Shown here in pieces: positions 53,923 to 63,167 of a stretch of DNA of 64,000 nucleotides. Position numbers and translations under genes: made by a program. The notes under the pieces were generated by a model. That model was not told the DNA's origin. It was given only the letters and a program-made list of their open reading frames with translations, and did not search any database. This DNA is from Myxococcales bacterium (GTDB taxonomy: Bacteria > Myxococcota_A > Polyangia > Polyangiales > Polyangiaceae), in the NCBI GenBank assembly GCA_016712525.1, contig JADJQX010000006.1, positions 186,001 through 250,000 of the forward strand. Reading direction: 5' to 3'. The number at the start of each line of letters is the position of its first letter. The stretch's first letter is position 1.

Positions 53923-56900
53923 CTACCCCCCGAAGCGCACCAGGGCGAGCAGCTCTTCGGGCTCGAGGACGCGCGGGGACGATTTGCCCTCGAGCACTGC
54001 GGCGGCCAAATCGCGTTTCTTTCCGTGGAGATCCAAGATGGCCTCCTCGAGCGTGCCGCGGCTGACGAGGCGCACCACGGTGACGGGCAACGTCTGCCCC
54101 ATGCGGTGCGCGCGGGAGGTCGCTTGCTCCTCGGCGGCGGGGTTCCACCACGGATCGAGGTGGATGACGTAGCTCGCGGCCGTGAGGTTCAAGCCCGTGC
54201 CGCCCGCCATGAGCGAAACGCACAGCACGTCGAGCTCGCCTCGTTGGAACGACGCGACGAGCTCGGCGCGGCGGAGGGTGGGCGTCTCGCCCGAGAGCAG
54301 ATCGACGCGGAGGCCGGCTTTGGCGAGCAGCTCGCACGCGTGCTCGAGGAGCGTACGAAACTGGCTGAACACGAGCGTCTTGTGGCCACCCTCGGCGATG
54401 GCCGACGCGAGCGACACGAGCTCACGGAGCTTGGTCGACGGGCCGGCGAACGAGGGGTCCACGAGGGACGCGTCGCACGCGATCTGACGGAGGCGCGTGA
54501 GGGCCGCGAGCATGGCGACGCGGGTCTGCGCGGCGGTCTCGTCCTTCGAGCGGTTCCCGAGGGAGAGCTCCGTGGCGCGGCGTAGTGCGGCGTACCTCTT
54601 GGCTTCGTCGTCGGACAGCTCGACGAAGCGCGTGGTCTCGGAGCGCTCGGGGAGCTCCTCGAGCACGGCTTTGCGCGTGCGCCGCAGGAGAAACGGCGCG
54701 AGCAGCGCGGAGAGCACGGTGAGGCGCTCTTCGCCCACTCCTGCCTCGATGGGCCTGCGGAAGCGCTCGCGGAACGACGCCTCGGGGCCCAAGAGGCCAG
54801 GGAACACTTGGTCGACGAGGGCGTGGAGCTCGCCCAAGTGGTTCTCGAGCGGAGTGCCCGTGAGCGCGATGGTGAACCTGCGCTTCGTGCCGCGCGCGGC
54901 GAACGAGCGCTGCGCGAGGGCGTTCTTCAGGAACTGCGCCTCGTCGAGCACCACCGTGGCGAAGTCGATGGGCTCGAGGTCCTTGGCGACGCGCGCCAGG
55001 AGCCCGTACGACACGACGAGCACGTCTCCCTCTCCGAGACGCGAGAGATCGGCCTCGCGATCGGCGGCGAGGAACACGACACGCAGGCTCGGCACGAAGC
55101 GTCCGAGCTCGGCGACCCAGTTCGACGTGACCGACGCGGGGGCGACCACGAGCTGCGGTCCGAGCTTCTTCCGCGCGAGCATCACGGCGGCCGTCTGCAC
55201 GGTCTTCCCGAGGCCCATGTCGTCGGCCAGGATGCAGCCCGGGGCCCACTCGGCGAGGTCGAGCATCCAGCGCGCGCCGTCGATTTGATACGGGCGGAGC
55301 TCTCCGGACTCGATCTTGGGGCGCACCTTGCGCTTCTTTTTTCGGGCCTCCGCGAGGGCGCGCGCGTGCGCGACGACGTCGAACCCGAGCGATCGCGTGA
55401 AGAGATCTTCGGCGTCGGCGAGGGTCGTCGAGAAGGCCTCGTGCACCTGGCTCGTGTCGCCCGGGGCCTCTTGGGCGAGCTCGGTCGCGGTGGCCACGGC
55501 GAGCAGCTTGTCGCGGATGGCGCGCGGGATCTCGAGGTAGCTGCCGTCTCCCATGGGGACGTACTGCTTCGCGAGGCGCACGGCCTCGAGCACCTCGCCG
55601 AGCGAGAGACGTTTGTCGCCGAGGCGCACGTCTCCCGAGACGGCGAGCCACTTGCCCGCGCGCTCGACGCGGAGCGTTCGATCGGTCTCGACGAAGGGCA
55701 CCGACGACGGCCGCGTGCCGACGCGTGTCTCGATGCGCAGCGCGGGCCCTTGGGCCTCGAGGAAGGTGCAGAGCGCAAACGTGCCCTCGAGATCCTCGGT
55801 GCGGCCGCGTGTGCCGGCCGTGAGGTCCCACTCGACCACCTCGGGGAAGGTGTCGCGGGCAGCCTCCAACATCGCGATCTCTTTGTCGAATTCGCGCTCG
55901 GTGAAGACCCTGCGCCCCTCGTGCGAGAAGGTGAAGAGCTCGGGGCCACGCGCCGGCGCGACGAGCGGAGCCGAGGGGTGCACGCTCACGCAGAGCTCGA
56001 GGGCTGCCGTGCCCTCGGGGCGCCACTCGACGCGGAGGCCGGGGATCATCGCGGCCTCGAGCTCGACGCCGAGGGCCTCCCGGGGGACGGCGAACGAGCC
56101 CTTCGCGAGGTGCGGGGCGATCTTGGCGGTGACCTTGGGGAGCGCCTCGGCGGGGAACGCGAGGGCGTCACCGAGCTCGACGGCCGCGCGCACCCACGGC
56201 CGCGCCTCGGGGGCCACCGCGCCCGACACGACGAGGCCCGGCTCGAGCTTGGCCACGAACGGCGCGGTCTGCGGATCCCGCGAGGCCAGATCGTCCCGCT
56301 CGAGGGTCACGTCGCCGACGCGGAACACGGGGCGGATTTCGCCGTTTTCGTCGGGCGCGAGCACGACGACCAGATCGTCGGCCACGATGGTCATGGGCGC
56401 GAGCGTCTCTTGGCCTTTGGGCTCTCCGTCGACGAGGCGCGGGAAGATGGAGAGCGCACGGAGCACCTCGTGACCGGCCGGGGTGCGCGCGTCGACGACC
56501 GCGTGTTTTCCGTCGACCGCGAGGCCCGCGAGGAGGCGCGCGAGCCTTCGCGTCGTCTCGTCCGCAGTAGGGACGACGTGGGGGAGCTCGTCGAGCGCAA
56601 CTCTGCGCCACGTGAGCTTCTTCGTCTTCGTGGTGAGCGTCCTCAGGTACGGCCGCACGGAGAGGTGCGCAGGGCCGACCTGCGACATCGCGAGGTGGAG
56701 CGCGCCTTCGCCGGTGTCCTCGGGGGCGACGCCCGGATCGATGTTCTCGAGGATGCGCTCCCACGCGGGGCGCGCAAGATCCCTCGCGAGGGGAAGGAGC
56801 GCGCCATCGCCCGCGAGCATCGCGAGGAGGAGCGCGCGCAGGGCGAACACCTCCCACAAATCGGCGTCCCCGTGGAACGTGGAGCGGGTCCCGACCTCGG

Positions 56901-57717
56901 GCGGTGTCGCGTCGTCGAGCGGGATCTGGAACGCGAGCCTGCGCGGCGAGAGAATGTACGGGCTCGCCTTCTCGCGGATCGAGAGCGTGCGCGTCGGGAC
57001 CTCGAACTGGACGATGAACCCGGGGTGGCGCGCGTCGAGCGGGCCCGGCAAGGACTCGAGCAACGTGGCGCGCCGCGCGAGGCCTACGTACGACCGCGCG
57101 AGGTGATCGTAGAGCGGGAAGAGCGGGTCTTCGCGGCTCGGGAAGGCTGGGGGCTCCCACGCACGGAGCGCGTCGATGTCGCCGAGGATGTCGTCGTCGA
57201 ACGCGAGCATCGCCGCGTCGAGCACGATCGCGATGCTGCGCGCGCCACCCTCGGCGAAGTGATCGCGAAGGAAGCGCCACGCGTCGCGCGGCTGGGGGAC
57301 TGGCTTTCGTACGTAGAGCGAGATGCGCGTCGCGACGGCGCGGAGCGGCGCCACGGGGAAACGCTCGGCGAGCTTCGGGGTCTTGCTCGCCGGCCGTTTT
57401 CCGGCCGTGGGCTCGGTGCCCGCGCCGAGCGCGAAGAGGACCGCCGCGACGTGTTTGCACGGGCCCTGATCGTGCGCGGGGCACGTGCACGACGAGAGCA
57501 GCGCCCCGCGAGAGCGCATGAGCACGACGTCGTACGTGCTGCTCCCACGAACCTCGGCGCGAATGGACTCCGAGCTCACGGTGCACCGCGAGACCCGCCC
57601 GCCCCGGGCATAGTCGAGCCCCCGCGTGCGTACGAGCCCCGGAATACGCGCGAGGAGACCCTGCATGGGGGCGGCCAGCGCGGCGCGATGCTCCGGGGGT
57701 ACGGCGTAGGTTGCCAC
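53923..57717 (-). CDS. SWIM zinc-finger SNF2-family helicase
   Basis: The 1264-residue protein starts MATYAVPPEH at 57717. A SWIM finger is present at Cys77, Cys79, Cys87 and His89 (CTCPAHDQGPCKH). A long middle region (~100-780) has beta-rich, SNF2-associated segments. The SNF2 ATPase core begins near residue 820: DDMGLGKT (Walker A, ~835), VVLDEAQFLKN (DExx), then the helicase C lobe LVFSQFRTLLEH, MAGGTGLNLTAA and RAHRMGQ. Such proteins remodel nucleoprotein or assist repair; a specific role is unknown. The 20-bp gap at its 3' end and the 75-bp divergent gap at its 5' end show a single gene. Confidence 0.93.
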   Translation of the reverse strand: MATYAVPPEHRAALAAPMQGLLARIPGLVRTRGLDYARGGRVSRCTVSSESIRAEVRGSSTYDVVLMRSRGALLSSCTCPAHDQGPCKHVAAVLFALGAGTEPTAGKRPASKTPKLAERFPVAPLRAVATRISLYVRKPVPQPRDAWRFLRDHFAEGGARSIAIVLDAAMLAFDDDILGDIDALRAWEPPAFPSREDPLFPLYDHLARSYVGLARRATLLESLPGPLDARHPGFIVQFEVPTRTLSIREKASPYILSPRRLAFQIPLDDATPPEVGTRSTFHGDADLWEVFALRALLLAMLAGDGALLPLARDLARPAWERILENIDPGVAPEDTGEGALHLAMSQVGPAHLSVRPYLRTLTTKTKKLTWRRVALDELPHVVPTADETTRRLARLLAGLAVDGKHAVVDARTPAGHEVLRALSIFPRLVDGEPKGQETLAPMTIVADDLVVVLAPDENGEIRPVFRVGDVTLERDDLASRDPQTAPFVAKLEPGLVVSGAVAPEARPWVRAAVELGDALAFPAEALPKVTAKIAPHLAKGSFAVPREALGVELEAAMIPGLRVEWRPEGTAALELCVSVHPSAPLVAPARGPELFTFSHEGRRVFTEREFDKEIAMLEAARDTFPEVVEWDLTAGTRGRTEDLEGTFALCTFLEAQGPALRIETRVGTRPSSVPFVETDRTLRVERAGKWLAVSGDVRLGDKRLSLGEVLEAVRLAKQYVPMGDGSYLEIPRAIRDKLLAVATATELAQEAPGDTSQVHEAFSTTLADAEDLFTRSLGFDVVAHARALAEARKKKRKVRPKIESGELRPYQIDGARWMLDLAEWAPGCILADDMGLGKTVQTAAVMLARKKLGPQLVVAPASVTSNWVAELGRFVPSLRVVFLAADREADLSRLGEGDVLVVSYGLLARVAKDLEPIDFATVVLDEAQFLKNALAQRSFAARGTKRRFTIALTGTPLENHLGELHALVDQVFPGLLGPEASFRERFRRPIEAGVGEERLTVLSALLAPFLLRRTRKAVLEELPERSETTRFVELSDDEAKRYAALRRATELSLGNRSKDETAAQTRVAMLAALTRLRQIACDASLVDPSFAGPSTKLRELVSLASAIAEGGHKTLVFSQFRTLLEHACELLAKAGLRVDLLSGETPTLRRAELVASFQRGELDVLCVSLMAGGTGLNLTAASYVIHLDPWWNPAAEEQATSRAHRMGQTLPVTVVRLVSRGTLEEAILDLHGKKRDLAAAVLEGKSSPRVLEPEELLALVRFGG

Positions 57718-57792
57718 GGTCTTCGGCCCTTAGCACGCCGGCGCCCCGCGCGGTGCGGAGCGCTCGTGAAAGTCTGCTAGCGTCGTCGAGTG

Positions 57793-59130
57793 ATGGTCGA
57801 AAAGCGCCCTTCGCGTCGCGCGCTGCTCGCGGGTCTCGGTGCCGTCCTCGCCGCCTCTGCGCTTCCGGGGGCCGTGGAGGCGCGTGGCCGTGGGGTGTAC
57901 GGCGGGCGGCTCGCCTTCCGTGTGCCTTGGTCGCTCACGCGGCTCGACCCTCACGACGTGACGAGCTTTACCGCGGCGCTCTTCGCCCCCGCGTGCTTCG
58001 ATACGCTCTTCGCGAGGGACGAGGCCGGCGCCATCGTCCCGAGCCTCGCCGAGCACGAGCCCGAGGTCTCCGGAGCCGACGTCGTGGTCACGCTCCGCGA
58101 GGGGCTCAAGTCTGCGCGGTCTCGTCCCGTCGGTGCGAAAGAGGCGGCAGCGTCCCTCTCTCGTGCACGAGCCGCGGGCCTCGGAGGGTTTTGGGCCGAC
58201 GTGGCCCCGCCGCGCGTCGAGGGAAATCGGCTCCGCTTTTCTTCCAAAGATCCCGCGAAGATAGCCAAGGCCCTCGCGTCTCCGCTCGCCGCCATCGTGC
58301 CGTTCGGTTTCAGTGCCGACGCCCCCGACGGCACGGGCCCTTTCCGTGCGACGTTCCGCGGAGGGCAGCTCGTGCTCGCGCGGAACCCACTCGCGGCGCG
58401 TGGCCCGGCGTACCTCGACGAGATCGTCGTGTCGCGCGCGGACGACCTCAAGGCCTCGCTGCGCGCCTTCGAGACGGCCGCCGACGATCTCGGGTGGCTC
58501 GGGATGGGTCTCTACGAGCCGCGCCCGGGCGCCAAGCCGTTCGATGCGGGGGCGCTCGGCTACGTGGGCTTCTTCGTGGGGAGAGACGCGGGGAGCTGGG
58601 ACGCCCCGGGCATCGCGCAGCGGGTCTGTGACTCGATCCCGCCCGCGCGGCTCGCGGGGTTCTCGCTCGGCGCGCCGTGGACCGTCGATTCGAGCGACGG
58701 CTGGGGTGGTCCGAGCGGGCCCCTCCTCGTCCGCGACGACTCTCCGTACCTCGTCGAGCTCGCGCGCGCCGTGGCCGGCGTCCTCTCGCGGCCGGATCAC
58801 GAGCTCACGGTGAAGCCCGTCCCCGCCGAGGAGCTCGCGCAGAAACGTGCATCTCGCATGTTCTGCGTCGCGCTCGACGTGGTCCGGCCCGTCGCGGCAG
58901 GGGCCCTCGGCGCCATGCTCGGCCTCGTCCAGGCCGCCGACGCGGGGCGCGCGCGTGAGCTCGGGCTCCACCCTCCGAAGCTCGGCGAGGTGCCCGTGCG
59001 CTCCCTCACGCGTACGCTTCGTGTCGGTGTCCTCGGGGAGCTGCGCGCCCAAGGTGGCCGCGTGCCCGACGTTATCCTGCCGAACGGCGCGCTCGAGTGG
59101 GGCGCGGTTCGGCGCGCGAAGCGGCCATGA
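57793..59130 (+). CDS. Family-5-type solute-binding protein, Tat-like signal
   Basis: The start is the ATG at 57793; a GTG one codon earlier is possible. The N-terminus SRRALLAGLGAVLAASALPG is a twin-arginine-like signal ending near VEARG. The mature protein matches SBP_bac_5 features: GGRLAFRVPWSLTRLDPHD, then VVVTLREGLKSA and DGTGPFRATFRGGQLVLARNP. It has 445 residues, shorter than the usual ~530. Such proteins bind oligopeptides or nickel for ABC importers, but no permease or ATPase gene is nearby. The following gene overlaps its stop (ATGA), so they are coupled. Confidence 0.85.
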   Translation: MVEKRPSRRALLAGLGAVLAASALPGAVEARGRGVYGGRLAFRVPWSLTRLDPHDVTSFTAALFAPACFDTLFARDEAGAIVPSLAEHEPEVSGADVVVTLREGLKSARSRPVGAKEAAASLSRARAAGLGGFWADVAPPRVEGNRLRFSSKDPAKIAKALASPLAAIVPFGFSADAPDGTGPFRATFRGGQLVLARNPLAARGPAYLDEIVVSRADDLKASLRAFETAADDLGWLGMGLYEPRPGAKPFDAGALGYVGFFVGRDAGSWDAPGIAQRVCDSIPPARLAGFSLGAPWTVDSSDGWGGPSGPLLVRDDSPYLVELARAVAGVLSRPDHELTVKPVPAEELAQKRASRMFCVALDVVRPVAAGALGAMLGLVQAADAGRARELGLHPPKLGEVPVRSLTRTLRVGVLGELRAQGGRVPDVILPNGALEWGAVRRAKRP

Positions 59131-59612
59131 CGAGCGTGGTCGACGCTGCCCGCGCGGTGCGTGTGGCCACGGTCGTTCGTCTCGCCTTTGTCGCTCTGGT
59201 CGTCGCGTCGCTCGTCGGCTGCGCACCGAGGGCACCCGCGTCGGTAGGCCCGTCCCGCACGAACGAGGGCGGCGCGACCCCACGCAAGCACGGACGGATC
59301 GAGCCTGTCGTGATCCAGCGCGTCGCGCGCGCTTCCTTCGGGAGCTTCACCCGCTGCTACGAGGCGGGCCTCGCTCGGGACCCCAAGCTCCAGGGGCGCG
59401 TCTCCACCAAGTTCGTCATCGAGCTCGACGGCTCCGTGAGCCAAGCGGCGGTCGGGGCCGCCACGACGTTGCCCGACAAGGCCGTCGTGTCCTGCGTGGT
59501 CGAGGTGTTCGGCAGGTTGCGATTTCCACGGCCCGAAGGCGGCATCGTCGATGTCGTCTATCCCTTGTCGTTCTCTCCCGAGGTGGACGAAGGCGAGCCC
59601 ATGTTCCCCTGA
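59127..59612 (+). CDS. AgmX/PglI-type C-terminal-domain lipoprotein
   Basis: The 161-residue product starts at 59127 (MTSVVDAARAVR), overlapping the previous stop. A signal with lipobox SLVGC (Cys~32) is followed by a linker and the domain RASFGSFTRCYEAGLARDP, then GRVSTKFVIELDGSV and VSCVVEVFGRLRFPRP. This is the TonB-C-like domain found in the motility protein AgmX and related myxobacterial proteins. It probably binds cell-wall or envelope partners. Confidence 0.82.
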   Translation: MTSVVDAARAVRVATVVRLAFVALVVASLVGCAPRAPASVGPSRTNEGGATPRKHGRIEPVVIQRVARASFGSFTRCYEAGLARDPKLQGRVSTKFVIELDGSVSQAAVGAATTLPDKAVVSCVVEVFGRLRFPRPEGGIVDVVYPLSFSPEVDEGEPMFP

Positions 59613-59632
59613 GGTGGCGCGCCCCTCCGCGC

Positions 59633-60646
59633 TCACTCGACGAGCTCGAGTCCCGTGAGGAAGTAGCGCCCCGTCTTCGTTCCCTTGATGTCCGACAGCA
59701 AGACTCCCGTCCTCACCCGGCCGTTCGCGGGGAGCTGCGTCCCGCTGATCCGCGCGTGAGGCGCGTCGGCCGAGCCCGGGTCGAGCACGAGGGGCTCGCC
59801 GTCCTGGAAACCCACGATGGTGACCCAGTGATCGCCGCGCTGATCGTCGTCGTTCTCGTAGTCGACGGAGCCCAGCATGGGCTCTCCGCGCTGGTCGTCG
59901 CAGAAGTGCTTGCGCACGAAGGCGACCATCTCCGGGTTGTGCTTGTTCCCCGCGGCCGTCCCGCTCTTGCGGACGTATTTGCCGCCGCCCGTGAGCGTCT
60001 CGAGCGCGCGCGCGGAGGGGTGGGTCTTGACGTCACGCCAGCCGTTCATGGCGTCGAGCTTGTCGCGGAGGGTCGGGGGCGTGAAGCCTTGCCCGTAGTA
60101 GCCGAGCGCCGTGGTCCACGCCGTGAGGTGGCAGGCCGTCCGGCCGAACGTCATGTACCCGGGGTGAACGCGGTCGTCGGCCCAGCTCCCCGTGTACTGC
60201 TTGTAGTTCGTGTACTCGACGTCCGGCGCGCACCGCATCCCCGTCGCGGTGCGGGTGACGACGGCGGGCTTGCCCTTCGCGCCACCGGAGGCCGCGGGCG
60301 AGGCGGGCGCCGTGGAGGTCGTTGTGCGGAACGCGTTCGCGTCGTCGCACCGGACGAAGCCGCGCTTGCCGCGATACTCCACCTGACAGAAGGTGCCAGT
60401 CGCGCCGAACGTCCCCTGGACGGCGACCACGGTGACGCGCGTGGGTGGCTGGAGGTAGTTTAGGTTCGCGAGGACCGGCGTCGCGCTCAGGGACGGTCCG
60501 GTCCGGAAGCCGAGGGGCTTCACGAGCTCGAGCTCGGCGGGGAGCTTCGTCGGGGCGGCGACCTGGGCGGTCGCGCTCGTCGAGGCGGCGAGGGCGGTGA
60601 GCGTTGCGGCGGCGAGGGTGAGGGCGAAGAGGCGGCGGTGCGGCAT
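59633..60646 (-). CDS. Secreted C39-like cysteine peptidase with SH3-like N-terminus
   Basis: The start at 60646 (MPHRRLFALTL) begins a signal peptide ending ATAQV. Residues ~40-105 resemble a bacterial SH3 domain (GPSLSATPVL...VTVVAVQG...CQVEYRGKRGFVRCDD). The C-terminal part (~130-335) has YTGSWADDRVHPGY, a FGRTACHLTAW segment and DHWVTIVGFQDGEPLVLDPGS; the Cys and His with the following Asp suggest a C39-like fold. Convergent with the AgmX-like gene (20 bp). The substrate is unknown; the SH3 domain suggests cell-wall binding. Confidence 0.8.
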   Translation of the reverse strand: MPHRRLFALTLAAATLTALAASTSATAQVAAPTKLPAELELVKPLGFRTGPSLSATPVLANLNYLQPPTRVTVVAVQGTFGATGTFCQVEYRGKRGFVRCDDANAFRTTTSTAPASPAASGGAKGKPAVVTRTATGMRCAPDVEYTNYKQYTGSWADDRVHPGYMTFGRTACHLTAWTTALGYYGQGFTPPTLRDKLDAMNGWRDVKTHPSARALETLTGGGKYVRKSGTAAGNKHNPEMVAFVRKHFCDDQRGEPMLGSVDYENDDDQRGDHWVTIVGFQDGEPLVLDPGSADAPHARISGTQLPANGRVRTGVLLSDIKGTKTGRYFLTGLELVE

Positions 60647-60835
60647 GCCCACCCCCGAGCAACCGGAGTGCCACCCTGGTTGCTCAGAAACCTCGAGAAA
60701 TCACGGACTAAGGCGCGGGCGCGCCCGGGGCGCGGGCGGGCGAGGCGCGCGGCTCCGCCGATTGGCCGATGGTCCGTCCCGTCGCGACGAACCAGAACCA
60801 GGGAGCGCACGCCGCGCCCCTTCGAGGAGCCCTTC

Positions 60836-61474
60836 ATGACCCGTCGCACAGTCGCCGCCCTCGTCCTCCCGTTCCTCGTCTTGCTCGGTGCGTGCAGCGC
60901 CGCCGTCGAGGAGGAGCCCACCACTTCGGGGAGCAGCGAGGACGATCTCACGAAGGAGCCGTCCCTCACGTTTGGCACGTGGAAGAGCGTCACTTGCGAG
61001 CCCGTCGACGCCGACACCTTCCAACTTCGCACCTACCGGATCGCCGCGAACGGCGTCTTCGCCGATTGGAAGCGCTACGCGTCGCCCACGTGCGCGGCCG
61101 GCACGGAGCTCATGACCGTTCGGATGGGAGGGAGCTCCACCGTGGACCGCCTGTCGCGGGTGGTCGAGCACGCGGCCGAGATCCGGGTATTCATCGACGA
61201 GAAGGCCATCGTCCCGCTCTCGTCGGCCGGCCTCGAGCGGCTCGCCAAGGCGTGCCCGTCGGCGGAATGGACCCTCGGAGAGGAGCGCGACGTCACGACC
61301 GCGGGCTGCGGTGCGATCGTCCCTGCGCGGGCCGCGTGCCCCGTCGAATACGACCTCATGCGCCTCCGCGGCGGGCGGCTCTACTTCGGGGATCGCTCCG
61401 CGCCGCTCTGCACCGAGGCGACTCGCCCGAAGAAGCTAAGCGTGTGGGGGATCGGCTTCGCGCACCCGCTCTGA
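60836..61474 (+). CDS. Lipoprotein of unknown function
   Basis: The start at 60836 has GAGGAG upstream. The 212-residue product has lipobox LLGAC (Cys~20) and an acidic tether. The mature domain (~45-212) contains six or so Cys (VTCEPVD, PTCAAG, KACPS, AGCGAI, AACPVE, PLCTEA) and likely disulphides. I recognise no family. It is divergent from the C39-like gene across 189 bp. Confidence 0.75.
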   Translation: MTRRTVAALVLPFLVLLGACSAAVEEEPTTSGSSEDDLTKEPSLTFGTWKSVTCEPVDADTFQLRTYRIAANGVFADWKRYASPTCAAGTELMTVRMGGSSTVDRLSRVVEHAAEIRVFIDEKAIVPLSSAGLERLAKACPSAEWTLGEERDVTTAGCGAIVPARAACPVEYDLMRLRGGRLYFGDRSAPLCTEATRPKKLSVWGIGFAHPL

Positions 61475-61526
61475 CGCCTCGTGCCCGTGCACGTACGAAT
61501 TCGCGGTCGTAGCCCCGCCTGCGCCT

Positions 61527-62651
61527 TCACACCTCGTTCGGCACGTCGCCGCCCTTCGTGAAGCTCGCGACGAACGCGACGAGGGGCCAGAAGGGGAAAA
61601 ATAGGGGGATCGTCCGCGTGAGCATGGCGGCCGCGGCGAGGCCCGTGGCGCGCGAGCCGTCGCGGCGGACGATGACGAGCGTGTGCCGGCTCGCGAGCCC
61701 GTCGACAGCCCACGGGCTCACCGCGTAGCGCCCGAGCCAGTCGGTCGCGCGGACGAGCGTGGCCACCGCGCGGCCGAGGCCGCTCGCAGGATCGAACCGC
61801 ACGGATCGCGCTTGGGTGTCGCCTTTCGCGAACGCGACGAGCAGCGCCGCGGCCAGCACCGAGAAGGCCGGAGCGTGCCCGATCGCGAGCAGGCACAGCC
61901 GCAGCACGACCGCTGCCGAGAGGGCCGGGATGCGCGTCCGCCCTCCCAGCGCGAGCCCTGCGACCGCGAGGGCCGCCACGATCATCCCCTTGGCCACGAA
62001 GCCCACGACGGGTCGCTCCGCGAGGGACGTGAGCGCGCCCGGGGACAGAACGAACGTGCCCCCCGCCGCGGCTGCTCGGAGGAGATGCTCGCGCAGCACG
62101 GCTCCGGCGCGTGCGTCGGAGTCACGGAGCCACGCGAGCGCAAACGCCGCGTGGAGAGTCACGGAGAGGACCCGCAGCAAGAAGACGCCGTACGCGAAGC
62201 CGACCGCGGGTGGGGGAGGGGGCGCGTCGTCCGCGGCCACGAGCGACGTGCGCGGCTCGCACGGCGTGAGAGCGAGGAGCCCCGCCGTCACGGCCAAGAG
62301 GTACCGCGCGTCGTCGAGGCCTACGGCGTCGGCGAGCAAGACGTGGATCGCGAGGGCGCTCGAGAGGGCGAGGGCGATGCGTGCGCGTGCCCCCACCACG
62401 ACGAGCAGCGCGAGCACGAGCCGCGCCGCCACGAGCGCCGTGTAGACCGCCTTCGACGGCACGAGGCGGTCCGAGAGGAGCGGGAGGTGGAACGCGTCTC
62501 CGAAGTAGCCCACCGTGGCGAGCTCGCGCGCACGCACCGCAGCGTCCAGGGCGAGGCCGAGCCCCACGACGACGCGGAGCGGAGCGAGGAACGTGCCGTC
62601 CACCGTGGCGTCGAGCGCGCCCCGGAGGCGTGAGAGCCAGCGCGGCGTCAT
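61527..62651 (-). CDS. HTTM-like multi-pass membrane protein
   Basis: The 374-residue product starts at 62651 (MTPRWLSRLRG), overlapping the stop of the upstream gene (ATGA). About eight to ten hydrophobic helices are visible. The N-terminus FLAPLRVVVGLGLALDAA, then ARELATVGYFGDAFHLPLL, resembles the HTTM/VKGC-like family. These are often paired with a small partner gene, as here. The function in bacteria is uncertain. Confidence 0.75.
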   Translation of the reverse strand: MTPRWLSRLRGALDATVDGTFLAPLRVVVGLGLALDAAVRARELATVGYFGDAFHLPLLSDRLVPSKAVYTALVAARLVLALLVVVGARARIALALSSALAIHVLLADAVGLDDARYLLAVTAGLLALTPCEPRTSLVAADDAPPPPPAVGFAYGVFLLRVLSVTLHAAFALAWLRDSDARAGAVLREHLLRAAAAGGTFVLSPGALTSLAERPVVGFVAKGMIVAALAVAGLALGGRTRIPALSAAVVLRLCLLAIGHAPAFSVLAAALLVAFAKGDTQARSVRFDPASGLGRAVATLVRATDWLGRYAVSPWAVDGLASRHTLVIVRRDGSRATGLAAAAMLTRTIPLFFPFWPLVAFVASFTKGGDVPNEV

Positions 62652-63124
62652 CGCGGACCTCGCACGGCGCGGGTCGTCGTGCGGATGCGCACGGCGTCCT
62701 CGAGCTTGCCGTTCTTGCGCAGGGTGAGCACCAGCATGAGCTGCGACGTCTCGTCGTCGGCTTGGGCGTGCTCCCACACGTCGTCGAGGGCGGCGCGGAG
62801 CTCGGCCTCGTGGCGCGCAGAGCCGTGAGGCAGCTCGACGAACCGGCCGCTCGGGGCGAGGCGAGGCTCGAGGACGCGCTCGCGCCAAGAGAAGTGCCTC
62901 AGCGTGCCCAGGGGATCGAGCGCGTTCCACTCGCCCGCGGGCACGAGGACGAGGTCGGGCCCGACCTGCCTGTAGAGCTCCGCCCGCGCGACGCTGGTCT
63001 CTCGAAATGGCGCAAGATCTCCGATCCCTTTGGACCACCTCCCCGGCGCGACGGCGAGCGCGCCTTGCCCCGCGACCACGAGGGCCACGAACGCGAAACG
63101 CGCTTTTCGCGAGCCGTCCAGCAC
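62648..63124 (-). CDS. Small membrane-anchored partner protein
   Basis: The 158-residue product starts MLDGSRKARFAFVAL at 63124, with a single N-terminal membrane helix (~9-25). The rest is soluble: ARAELYRQVGPDLVLVPAGE, then FSWRERVLEPRL and LMLVLTLRKNG. The stop overlaps the next start, so it is probably translated with the HTTM-like protein and may form a complex with it. Confidence 0.75.
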   Translation of the reverse strand: MLDGSRKARFAFVALVVAGQGALAVAPGRWSKGIGDLAPFRETSVARAELYRQVGPDLVLVPAGEWNALDPLGTLRHFSWRERVLEPRLAPSGRFVELPHGSARHEAELRAALDDVWEHAQADDETSQLMLVLTLRKNGKLEDAVRIRTTTRAVRGPR

Positions 63125-63167
63125 GAGGCGACGCTACCAAACCGGCGCCACGCGGGCGGCGCCTTTC

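Noticed and set aside
54808..57780. 990-codon plus-strand frame opposite the SNF2 helicase
   Set aside because: Charged low-complexity translation with no motif; the helicase on the other strand is unmistakable.
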